From Jannaschia maritima (GTDB lineage Bacteria > Pseudomonadota > Alphaproteobacteria > Rhodobacterales > Rhodobacteraceae), in the NCBI RefSeq assembly GCF_030973515.1, contig NZ_JARGZA010000011.1, positions 1 to 64,000 of the forward strand: 64,000 nt of DNA, read 5' to 3'. The notes beneath the pieces are model-generated. The model was not told where the DNA came from. It worked only from the letters and a program-made list of their open reading frames with translations, and did not search any database. The translations under genes were made by a program, and so were the position numbers. Shown here one piece after another: positions 38,637 to 47,580 of this stretch; the stretch's first letter is position 1, and each line of letters begins with the position of its first letter.

Positions 38637-41600
38637 ACACCGACCCCTTCCGCAACGGACGCGCCGGGCGGGCGCCCCTGCACGACGATGCCACCCGCGC
38701 CCAGATCGGCGCCGCCGACCCGGCCGGATCGGTCTGGCTGCGTGCGAACGCGGGATCGGGCAAGACGCGCGTGCTGACCAACCGCGTGGCGTGGCTGCTG
38801 CTGAACGGCACGCCGCCCGACCGCATCCTGTGCCTGACCTTCACGAAGGCCGCCGCGGGCGAGATGCAGAACCGCCTGTTCGGCACTCTGGGGGCCTGGG
38901 CGCTCCTGCCCGACGACGCCCTGCGGGCCGAGCTGCGCCGCTTCGGCATCCCCGTGGGCGCGATCTCGACCGACGGGCTGCGCACCGCGCGCACGCTCTT
39001 CGCGTCGGCCATCGAGACGCCGGGCGGCCTGAAGATCCAGACGATCCACGCCTTCTGCACCTCGCTCCTGCACGCCTTCCCCCTGGAGGCCGGGGTCAAC
39101 CCCGCCTTCGGCCTGCTCGACGACGTCGCGGGGGACCGCCTGCTGGCGCAGGTCATGGACGACATGGCCACGGATGCCCGCGACGCGCCCGCCGTGCGCG
39201 CCCTGGCGGAAGTGCTGGATCTGGGCGAGCCGAACGAGTTCCTCGCGACGATCGCGAAGAACCGCCGCGCCATGGCCGACCCCGCCGCGGAGGACGCCCT
39301 GCGCCACGCCCTGGACGTCCACGACCGCGACTGGCCCGGCATCTGCGAGGACGCGCTGACGGCGGACCACCTGCGCCTGATGGCGGACGTCATGACCCAC
39401 ATGCCGCGCGACAAGGGCGTCAAGGCGCAGGCGATGGTCCTCCACATGCGGGGCTTCGACGCCGCCTCACCGGTGCGGCGGGTCGAGACCCTGCTCGACC
39501 ACCGCGCGCTCCTGTTCACCCAGAAGGGGGAGTTCGCGGCCAAGCCCTTCACCGCCGGCGTGTTGAAGGCCCTCGGGCTGGACGGGGACGATGCGGGCAT
39601 CGCCGAGATGCGTGCCCGCCTGGCCGATCGCGCCGATCGCCGCCGGGGCCTGGCACTGCTGGCCCAGGCGCAGGCGGTCCACGCCTTCGCGCCCCGCTTC
39701 CTGGATCGGCTGCAGCACGCGAAGGACGCGCAGGGCTGGCTGGACTACGACGACCAGATCCTGCGCGCCCGCGACCTGTTGCAGGTCCGAGAAAGCGCGC
39801 AATGGGTCCTCTACAAGCTCGACGGCGGCGTGGACCACATCCTCGTGGACGAGGCGCAGGATACCAGCCCCGTGCAATGGGACGTCGTCCAGACCCTCGC
39901 GCGCGAGATGGGGGCCGGCGAGGGCGCGCGCGGCGCGACGGCGCGCACGCTCTTCGTGGTGGGCGACCGCAAGCAGTCGATCTACAGCTTCCAGGGCGCA
40001 GACCCCGACCATTACGACGCCATGCGCGGCACGCTGGGCGGCCTGCTGGGGGGCGGCCCGCCCCTGACCGACCACGCCCTGCGCCATTCCTTCCGTTCCG
40101 CGCCAAGCATCCTGTCGGTCGTGGACGCCGTCTTCGCCGAACCCTCCGGCGCGGGCGCGGACGTGGAGCACGTGGCGCACGACCCGGCGAAGCCCGGGCG
40201 CGTGGACCTGTGGCCCCATGCCTACGATCCCCCGGACGACGACCCGCCCGAATGGCACGCCCCCCGCGCCCGGCGGTCCCGCGACAAGGGCCGCACCGTC
40301 CTGGCCCGCCGCATCGCCGACGCGGTCGCCGCGATGATCCGCAACCGGACCCCCATCGCCACCCGCGACGGGCGCCGGCCCGTGCGCGCGGGCGACGTGC
40401 TGATCCTGTTCCGCTCCCGCGGGGCGCTGTTCGACGACACCATCGCCGCCTGCCGCGCCCGCGGCCTGCCCATGGCGGGCGCCGACCGGCTGCGGCTGAC
40501 CGACGACCTGGCCGTCAAGGACCTGCTTGCGCTCCTGCGGGTGGCCGACACGCCGGAGGACGACCTGTCGCTGGCCGCCGTCCTGCGCTCCCCCCTCGGC
40601 GGCCTGTCGGAGGCGCAGCTCTTCGACGTGGCCCACGGTCGCGCCCCCCGGACGCTGCTGCGCGCGCTCCGCGACCATCCCGACCACGGCGCGGTCGCCG
40701 CGATGGTGGACGACGTGCTGTCGCAGGCCGACTTCCTGCGCCCCTACGAGATGCTGCAGCGCATCCTGATCCGCCACGACGGCCGCCGCCGCCTCCTGGG
40801 CCGCCTGGGGCGGGAGGCCGCCGAGCCCGTCGACGGCCTCCTGCACCAGGCCCTGGCCTACGAGACGCAAGCCGTGCCCAGCCTGACGGGCTTCCTCGAC
40901 TGGATCGACACCGCCGACGTCGAGATCAAGCGCGAGGCCGCGTCGGGCGGAATCCGCATCATGACCATCCACGGCGCCAAGGGCCTGGAATCGCCCGTCG
41001 TGATCCTGCCCGATTGTGGCCCCCACAAGCCCAACGAGCGCGGCATCCACCTGCTGCGCGCGGGCACCGACGGTCCGTTCCTTTGGCGCGCCACGAAGGA
41101 CGCCCGCAACGCCGCCCTCCAGGCCCTCGAGGACGACCGCAGGGCGCGCGAGGAGGCGGAGCGCGACCGCCTCCTCTACGTGGCCCTGACCCGCGCGGAA
41201 TCCTGGCTCATCTGCGCCAGCGCGGGCGGCGAAGAACCCAAACCAGGCAAGCCCGGCGCCGACGAGGACCCGACCGCCTGGCGCAGCCGCATCCGCACCG
41301 CCCTGGACAGGGCGGGCGCCACCGACCTCGACTGCGGCCCCCTGGGCACCGGACTGCGCCTGCAGGACGGCGACTGGTCCCCCGTGCCGGATGCCGCCGC
41401 CCGGGACGCGGATCGCCACGCCCTGCCCCCCTGGCTGGAGGATCCGGCCCCCGCCCCGCCGGAGCCCGTTGCCCTGTCCTCCCCCTCCGACCTCGGCGGG
41501 TCCAAGGTCATGCCGGGCGAGGCCGGAACGGCGGAGCAGGCCGAAGGCGCCCGCCTGCGCGGCACCCTGATCCACTGCCTCCTGGAACACCTGCCGGGCA

Positions 41601-42058
41601 CGGCGCCCGCCGACCGCGCGGACGTGGCGCGCGCCCTGTGCGACCGCAACGGCTGGTCCCCCCCCACGGAGGCCGAGCTGGCCGAGGTCGGCGCCGTGAT
41701 CGACGCCCATCCCGACCTCTACGGCCCCGGCAGCCTGGCGGAGGCGCCCTTCGTGCTGCCCCCCGCGAACGGCCGCCCCGGCCTGCGGGGCACGATGGAC
41801 CGCGTCGTTCCGGGCGCGGACGACGTGCTGGTCGTGGACTACAAGTCGAACCGCGTGGTGCCCGGCGACGTGGACGACCTGCCCGACGGCATCCTGCGCC
41901 AGATGGGCGCCTACGGGGCCGCGGCCGCCGCGATCTGGCCCGGCCGCCGCATCCGCTGCGCGGTCCTGTGGACCGCGACCAACGCCTTGATGGAGGTGCC
42001 CCACGACCGCGTGACCGCCGCCTGGGACGCCATTGACCCCGCGCCGGGGGGTGCCTAG
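38633..42058 (+). CDS. addA: Double-strand break repair helicase AddA
   Basis: UvrD-type 3'-5' helicase and nuclease subunit of AddAB. 1141 aa with the Walker A region RANAGSGKTRVLTN at 38-51, LCLTFTKAAAGEM (motif Ia), ILVDEAQDTSPVQW (motif II), GDRKQSIYSFQGAD (motif III), MTIHGAKGLESPVV and LLYVALTRAESWL (motifs V-VI), and the nuclease motif VVDYKSNRVV near the end. GTG start at 38633 is inside the addB stop. trxA follows 51 nt later. Confidence 0.96.
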   Translation: MNTDPFRNGRAGRAPLHDDATRAQIGAADPAGSVWLRANAGSGKTRVLTNRVAWLLLNGTPPDRILCLTFTKAAAGEMQNRLFGTLGAWALLPDDALRAELRRFGIPVGAISTDGLRTARTLFASAIETPGGLKIQTIHAFCTSLLHAFPLEAGVNPAFGLLDDVAGDRLLAQVMDDMATDARDAPAVRALAEVLDLGEPNEFLATIAKNRRAMADPAAEDALRHALDVHDRDWPGICEDALTADHLRLMADVMTHMPRDKGVKAQAMVLHMRGFDAASPVRRVETLLDHRALLFTQKGEFAAKPFTAGVLKALGLDGDDAGIAEMRARLADRADRRRGLALLAQAQAVHAFAPRFLDRLQHAKDAQGWLDYDDQILRARDLLQVRESAQWVLYKLDGGVDHILVDEAQDTSPVQWDVVQTLAREMGAGEGARGATARTLFVVGDRKQSIYSFQGADPDHYDAMRGTLGGLLGGGPPLTDHALRHSFRSAPSILSVVDAVFAEPSGAGADVEHVAHDPAKPGRVDLWPHAYDPPDDDPPEWHAPRARRSRDKGRTVLARRIADAVAAMIRNRTPIATRDGRRPVRAGDVLILFRSRGALFDDTIAACRARGLPMAGADRLRLTDDLAVKDLLALLRVADTPEDDLSLAAVLRSPLGGLSEAQLFDVAHGRAPRTLLRALRDHPDHGAVAAMVDDVLSQADFLRPYEMLQRILIRHDGRRRLLGRLGREAAEPVDGLLHQALAYETQAVPSLTGFLDWIDTADVEIKREAASGGIRIMTIHGAKGLESPVVILPDCGPHKPNERGIHLLRAGTDGPFLWRATKDARNAALQALEDDRRAREEAERDRLLYVALTRAESWLICASAGGEEPKPGKPGADEDPTAWRSRIRTALDRAGATDLDCGPLGTGLRLQDGDWSPVPDAAARDADRHALPPWLEDPAPAPPEPVALSSPSDLGGSKVMPGEAGTAEQAEGARLRGTLIHCLLEHLPGTAPADRADVARALCDRNGWSPPTEAELAEVGAVIDAHPDLYGPGSLAEAPFVLPPANGRPGLRGTMDRVVPGADDVLVVDYKSNRVVPGDVDDLPDGILRQMGAYGAAAAAIWPGRRIRCAVLWTATNALMEVPHDRVTAAWDAIDPAPGGA

Positions 42059-42109
42059 GTTCGGCCTCCCCGCCCACGACCGGGCGCGAACCGACCATTG
42101 GAGGCCATC

Positions 42110-42430
42110 ATGGGCACCGTCGCCGTCACCGACAGCACCTTCGACAAGGAGGTGAAGCAAGCCGACATCCCCGTCATCGTGGATTTCTGGGCGGAATGGT
42201 GCGGCCCCTGCAAACAGATCGGCCCCGCGCTGGAGGAACTGGCCGAGGAATACGCCGGCCGGGTCAAGATCGTGAAGGTCAACGTGGACGAGAACCCGCA
42301 ATCCCCCGGCGCGATGGGCGTGCGCGGCATCCCCGCGCTCTTCATGTTCAAGGGCGGCGAGGCCGTCGACCAGAAGATCGGCGCCGCCCCGAAGGCCGCC
42401 CTGAAGGACTGGATCGACGCCGCGGTCTGA
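42110..42430 (+). CDS. trxA: Thioredoxin
   Basis: Small dithiol reductase for ribonucleotide reductase and other proteins. 106 aa with active site WCGPCK (C31, C34), the buried Asp in IVDFWAEW and the cis-Pro loop [16 protein letters not shown] at 42100-42104 is 5 nt before the ATG at 42110, which rules out a TTG start 12 nt upstream. Last gene of the regB-to-trxA block; downstream the accessory cassette begins on the other strand. Confidence 0.96.
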   Translation: MGTVAVTDSTFDKEVKQADIPVIVDFWAEWCGPCKQIGPALEELAEEYAGRVKIVKVNVDENPQSPGAMGVRGIPALFMFKGGEAVDQKIGAAPKAALKDWIDAAV

Positions 42431-42457
42431 GGGGTTCAAGCGGAAGGGAAGAACCCC
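42431..42457 (+). terminator. Weak hairpin after trxA
   Basis: GGGGTTC (42431-42437) pairs with GAACCCC (42451-42457) directly after the stop; no T-run follows. Likely a Rho-assisted or partial terminator. Confidence 0.35.
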
Positions 42458-42637
42458 GCTCCGAGGCTCCGCCGTTCCGAAGACCCGCGCCCCGGGTCCG
42501 CTCCGGGGCCGCCCTCCGCAACTCCGGATGGTTCGGCCGGCCCCGTCACGGTCCCGGATCGATTGCGGGATCATGTCGCCCCCTGGGGTGGACATTCACG
42601 TCCGCCGTTCCCGGGCACCACCCGCCTTGCGACCTCT

Positions 42638-42853
42638 TCAAGCTTGGCCCGAGGCGACCTTGTAATTTCCGTCCTCGGCCCGGACGAGGTAACCGTCCGC
42701 CTCCATCTCGCCCAAATAAGACATCAGCGTATATCCGTCGTGGAATTCGCTTCGCGGCACGCGAAGCCGATGTTCCAAGGCGTACCACCCCATTGGACCA
42801 CGCTCGGTCAGAACCTTCAAAATCTCGTCGCAGACAGGGTCGGGGTGATGCAT
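42638..42853 (-). CDS. Candidate immunity protein of the toxin cassette (winged-helix-like)
   Basis: 71 aa, starting MHHPDPVCDEILKVL 2 nt after the effector stop (ATG at 42853). The sequence reads as a compact helical domain followed by a hairpin: ILKVLTERGPMGWYALEHRL, then DGYTLMSYLGEMEADGYLVRAEDGNYKVA, as in small winged-helix proteins. It has no signal peptide. Position directly after a polymorphic-toxin-like gene is where an immunity protein is expected, and it has no conserved neighbour otherwise. A DNA-binding regulator of the cassette is the alternative. Confidence 0.6.
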   Translation of the reverse strand: MHHPDPVCDEILKVLTERGPMGWYALEHRLRVPRSEFHDGYTLMSYLGEMEADGYLVRAEDGNYKVASGQA

Positions 42854-42855
42854 GG

Positions 42856-44340
42856 TCAAAGGCCCCACGTATCTGGATGGTACAGGGTCGAGTTCTTATC
42901 CGCGTCTACTTCAGAAATGCCGTAGTCTTCCAGAGTCGCGGTATGCGCGTTGTTCCACACATCGTACCCGGGGTCCACGTCGTCCGGAACGCCGAGGTTC
43001 CTGTACCGCTCCAACTCCCGGCGCTCGTGGGTATAGTATCGCAGATCGTAGTCGGTCGGTTCGAGTTCGCCCCTGGATATGCGTTCCAGTCTTTCGACCA
43101 TCGCGGCGTTTGGTGGATAGTCTCCGAAACGATCCGTGTGCAGGCGCACGTCGGCTACGCCGTCTCGATCGATCGTCGCAGTACGCCAATCGGATCGCCT
43201 GATCGGCCCGCCAGCCGCATCCGGATCGTACCTCCGACCGCTCGCCGTCCCCCTCCCGGAATGGTAGGAAAGGCGCTCGGGGTTCTGCTTGTGCTGCCGC
43301 ACCACATGCGGATCCGCGTTTCGCGTGACAGCCTGCCGGATCCGCGTCATGCCTGCCGCGATGGTGGCGAACAGACGGCGTTGCAGATCCTCGGCGGCCT
43401 CCCGAAGACGGGCCGGGGCCTCGGCGCGGAAGGCGGCGACGTGCTCCAGGCCCTCGTCCAGACGACTGTACCAACCGGTCAATCGGCCTAGCCGCGTCTT
43501 CGCGCGGTTCATTCCGGCAACGACGCGATCCATCATGTCGTCCAGCAGGCTCAGCGCAGTATCTAGGTGTCGACCGGTCAGGTCGTGGGCGAAGTTGACC
43601 AACCAGCGATGCGCGTTGCCCCGCATGAAGAAGTTGAAGATCCCATAAAGGGCGCGCAGCGCACCGGAATCTGCGACCCGGCGCAGGACCAGCTTCAGGA
43701 TGCCTTTGGCCAGCGACCCTAGCGTCGGAATTAGTCCGATCAGCGTTATCACCAGAATGATCCAGTGCATCGGCACGTTCCATTCCCGCTTCCAAACGAG
43801 GCGGTAGAGTACGTTCACGATGTCCTGCCCATCGGCCAACTGGTCGACACCGGGGATCATGGTCAGGATCATGCGCGCTATGATCTGGCTTGTGGACGGA
43901 TCCTCCTCGAAATCGCCTTTCAGAACGCCCCAGATCCAGTCGCCTGCATCGGTGATGTTATCCCAGAGCCTGGCGAAGAAGCCGGGGGACGGCTCTCTTA
44001 ACGGAACGGTCGCCTCGGGATCCTCGTAGGAGTCCGACCCTGGATCATCATGGAAATAGTAGACGACCTGGTCGTGCCCGTCGGGTAGCGAAACATGGGC
44101 CTCGCCGTTCTCGTCGGTCACCCCTTCCGCCAGGACGCGGCCCATCGGCTCATCGTCGGTGGGCACCATTCCGACGACGTAGTTCGCGCCACCGACGCCT
44201 GTCCCGTCCTCGTACTCGTACCGGATCTTGATCCAGTTGGTCAGGCAGGACGCGCAGACCGTGCCGATGGGCTCCGCGCCTTGGGCCGCTGCCCCGTCGG
44301 TCGCAGCCTCGAAGGTCGATGGGTACTGGGGGCTACCCAT
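42856..44340 (-). CDS. Polymorphic-toxin-like effector with membrane-active middle
   Basis: 494 aa, no signal peptide. Order: unique N-terminus with a CASC pair (C29, C32) and a beta-rich segment ending TDENGEAHVSLPDG (about 22-95); an acidic linker; a hydrophobic region (about 151-220) with IPGVDQLADGQDIV and a membrane segment at 192-208; a helical region (about 235-350); and a C-terminal toxin-like domain (about 355-494). The latter contains YTHERRE (H438, E439, E442), NNAHTATLEDYG (H466) and LYHP (H488), a combination I associate with C-termini of secreted bacterial toxins. Activity is not assigned. ATG at 44340 overlaps the upstream stop (TAATG). GC is visibly below the core genes. Confidence 0.75.
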   Translation of the reverse strand: MGSPQYPSTFEAATDGAAAQGAEPIGTVCASCLTNWIKIRYEYEDGTGVGGANYVVGMVPTDDEPMGRVLAEGVTDENGEAHVSLPDGHDQVVYYFHDDPGSDSYEDPEATVPLREPSPGFFARLWDNITDAGDWIWGVLKGDFEEDPSTSQIIARMILTMIPGVDQLADGQDIVNVLYRLVWKREWNVPMHWIILVITLIGLIPTLGSLAKGILKLVLRRVADSGALRALYGIFNFFMRGNAHRWLVNFAHDLTGRHLDTALSLLDDMMDRVVAGMNRAKTRLGRLTGWYSRLDEGLEHVAAFRAEAPARLREAAEDLQRRLFATIAAGMTRIRQAVTRNADPHVVRQHKQNPERLSYHSGRGTASGRRYDPDAAGGPIRRSDWRTATIDRDGVADVRLHTDRFGDYPPNAAMVERLERISRGELEPTDYDLRYYTHERRELERYRNLGVPDDVDPGYDVWNNAHTATLEDYGISEVDADKNSTLYHPDTWGL

Positions 44341-45083
44341 TAACCGTCCGCCTCGAGATAGATCCGGCGGATGTCCGCAGCCAGCCGCGCGGGCTCCGCC
44401 CCGGACGCGACCGCTGCAGCCAGACGAGGATACTGCGGATCGCTCGGCCATTGCGGTCCATGCACCAGGGCGCAGGCCATATAGGCCAGGTGACGTGGCC
44501 CGCCGTCGCGGAACGGCGCCGGGGTCACCCTATCCAGCCAATCGAAAAGTTGGTCGTTCTCGGCAGCGGACAGGACACGCCGATGGCCGGGCAACACACG
44601 GAGCAGAGTAGACGTCCGTGGCCCCTCGCCACCATCCATTCCATTAGCGAGACGATCCGCGAACCCGCATAGATCGTCGTCGAGCCAAAGCGCGCGCAGC
44701 CAAGCCTTCGTCTCGCGGATCATGGCGCCCGCACGCCTGTCCGCCGGCCTGCCCGTCGCCATTGCGGCAGACACGCGGCTGCGAAGCCGGGGGTCTTGCC
44801 AGAACCGATGCCCAAGCGCCGCCGCGACGTGGGACAAGCGCATCAGGTCGGCCCCGCCATCGATGCCATGCCGCTCCGCCCACCCGACCGTAGCCTGCAC
44901 GACGCATAGGAGATTATCCGCCGATGCACCGTGCGCGACGTAGTGCATCCTGTAGGCCCGAAAGAGATCCCGCGCCGCCGAAGCGCACCAACGGTTCCGG
45001 GCTCGGCCTTCGAAGACTGCGAACTGTTCAGGAGAAAAACTGACGACCACGCGTCCACCCCAAAGACAGGCCACATGTATCAT
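44340..45083 (-). CDS. Effector adaptor/chaperone-like protein
   Basis: 247 aa from ATG 45083, or 236 aa from a GTG at 45050, which has GGGGTGGA directly upstream and better fits the family N-terminus (SFSPEQFAVFE). The body, with a charged helix, a WAERHGI turn and a segment ending ALGHRFWQDP, follows a pattern seen in small proteins encoded beside secreted toxins and type VI effectors. The C-terminal part has no match I recognise. The stop overlaps the effector start by one base, so the two are made in a fixed ratio. An adaptor or chaperone role is inferred from this position. Confidence 0.62.
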   Translation of the reverse strand: MIHVACLWGGRVVVSFSPEQFAVFEGRARNRWCASAARDLFRAYRMHYVAHGASADNLLCVVQATVGWAERHGIDGGADLMRLSHVAAALGHRFWQDPRLRSRVSAAMATGRPADRRAGAMIRETKAWLRALWLDDDLCGFADRLANGMDGGEGPRTSTLLRVLPGHRRVLSAAENDQLFDWLDRVTPAPFRDGGPRHLAYMACALVHGPQWPSDPQYPRLAAAVASGAEPARLAADIRRIYLEADG

Positions 45084-45490
45084 GGTTCCGGTAAAATGTC
45101 TGTACGCCTGCCGACCACACAGGAACTGCCATTCATCGGCCGAACCGGTCTCGGCCCCCGGTGCGGTCGACTCTGGACCAGCGAACGGCGAGGACGTGCG
45201 GTCCCTCGGCTCCCCCAGGCAGGGGGAACGCCGTAAGGGTTACCCCTTCTGGCACCCCGTCACTCGAGGCGGCGCGCATTCCGGTTCGGCCTCGGCGGTG
45301 CAGACCTCGGGACTTCGACGCAAGACCTTAAGCCGGCACCGCACGGCATCGAACCTTTCTTTCCCCAACCCCCTTTCCACCATCCTGCGCAACATCAACC
45401 GCGCGGTGCCGTTGCGCCGCCCGATATTCGGGCATCGTGCCGCCCCCGTCGGGGTACCGGGCGGGCCGCCGACCCGTCGGCGGCGGCCCC
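45084..45490 (-). other. Upstream region of the toxin cassette, no gene called
   Basis: About 400 bp between the adaptor gene and the iteron repeat. It holds two small hairpins (TCCCCC with GGGGGA at 45212-45228, and AAGGG/CCCTT just after) and a T/C-rich patch near 45355-45385. Short frames here (for example 45240-45500 minus) have no domain and are read as noise. The cassette promoter should lie here but no clear one was found. Confidence 0.45.
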
Positions 45491-45531
45491 GCGTATGCAC
45501 GGGGGGTGTACGGGGGGTGTACGGGGGGTGC
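45491..45531 (+). repeat. 41-bp iteron repeat, copy A
   Basis: Three near-identical 11-bp units (ACGGGGGGTGT, last one ending GC) follow GCGTATGC. Copy B at 58420-58460 differs by one base in 41 and has the same orientation. It lies 94 bp beyond the 3' end of amtB. The period of one DNA turn suggests a protein-binding array. Confidence 0.75.
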
Positions 45532-45553
45532 CCCCTCCCCGCCGGAACGAATC

Positions 45554-45579
45554 GGCCCCGGACGTCTCCGCCCGGGGCC
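45554..45579. terminator. Terminator-like hairpin downstream of amtB
   Basis: GGCCCCGG (45554-45561) pairs with CCGGGGCC (45572-45579), 46 nt beyond the amtB stop. A T-rich run (TTCCTTTTC) follows on the plus strand and GATTCGTTCC on the minus strand. Confidence 0.6.
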
Positions 45580-45624
45580 TTCCTTTTCGCGCAGGTCCCC
45601 CCCGAGGGAGGACGGGGGGTTCGC

Positions 45625-46971
<1,347 letters not shown>

Positions 46972-46993
46972 TCTCTCGTTCCCCTCTGGTGGA

Positions 46994-47332
46994 TCAGATC
47001 GCGTCGTCGTTCAGCTCGCCCGTGCGCACGCGGACGGCCTGGTCCACGTCCAGGACGAACACCTTGCCGTCGCCGATCTTGTCGGTCTTGGCCGTGCTCA
47101 CGATGGTCTCGACGACCTGGTCGGCCATCGCGGCGGCGACCACGATCTCCAGCTTGACCTTCGGCACGAAGTTCACGGCGTACTCCGCGCCGCGGTAGAT
47201 CTCGGTGTGGCCCGACTGGCTGCCGAACCCCTTGATCTCCGTCACCATCATGCCGCGCACGCCGATGGCGGTCAGCGCTTCGCGCACCTCCTCCAGCTTG
47301 AACGGCTTGATCGCTGCTATGATGAGTTTCAC
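46994..47332 (-). CDS. glnK: Nitrogen regulatory PII protein GlnK
   Basis: Trimeric signal protein for nitrogen status. 112 aa with the T-loop uridylylation site Y51 in RGAEYAVNFVPK, the B-loop TGKIGDG-like stretch TDKIGDGKVF and ending GELNDDAI. First gene of glnK-amtB. No canonical NtrC dyad or -24/-12 element was identified in the 248-bp region upstream. Confidence 0.96.
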   Translation of the reverse strand: MKLIIAAIKPFKLEEVREALTAIGVRGMMVTEIKGFGSQSGHTEIYRGAEYAVNFVPKVKLEIVVAAAMADQVVETIVSTAKTDKIGDGKVFVLDVDQAVRVRTGELNDDAI

Positions 47333-47580
47333 GGCGATTCCCCTTGCTGCGGCGCGAACGCCAGTGGCGGCAGGTCAGGCGGGGGACCCCGCGAACGCAA
47401 CGCATCGCCACGCCGCGCCGAACGGGCATCGGCGGGTTTGCCGATAATTGTGCCTATTTTTAGGGCGCTGCCTGGAATTTAGCCGTTTGTCGAAGCGTCG
47501 ATTTCGGGCCGGGGGGCGTGCAAACGCCCCCCGAGAGCGCGTAAGGGTTCGTCGGACCGGATCGGGACGCGGGCAGGACG

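Noticed and set aside
45084-45490. Phage or integrase remnant upstream of the toxin cassette
   Set aside because: No recombinase motif or att-like duplication was found; only short hairpins.
45240-45500. 86-codon minus-strand frame starting in the iteron repeat
   Set aside because: Arg-rich, begins on GTG inside the repeat, no domain.
47333-47480. Sigma-54 promoter in front of glnK
   Set aside because: TGGC and GC elements occur, but the GG-to-GC spacing is one base short of the required ten.
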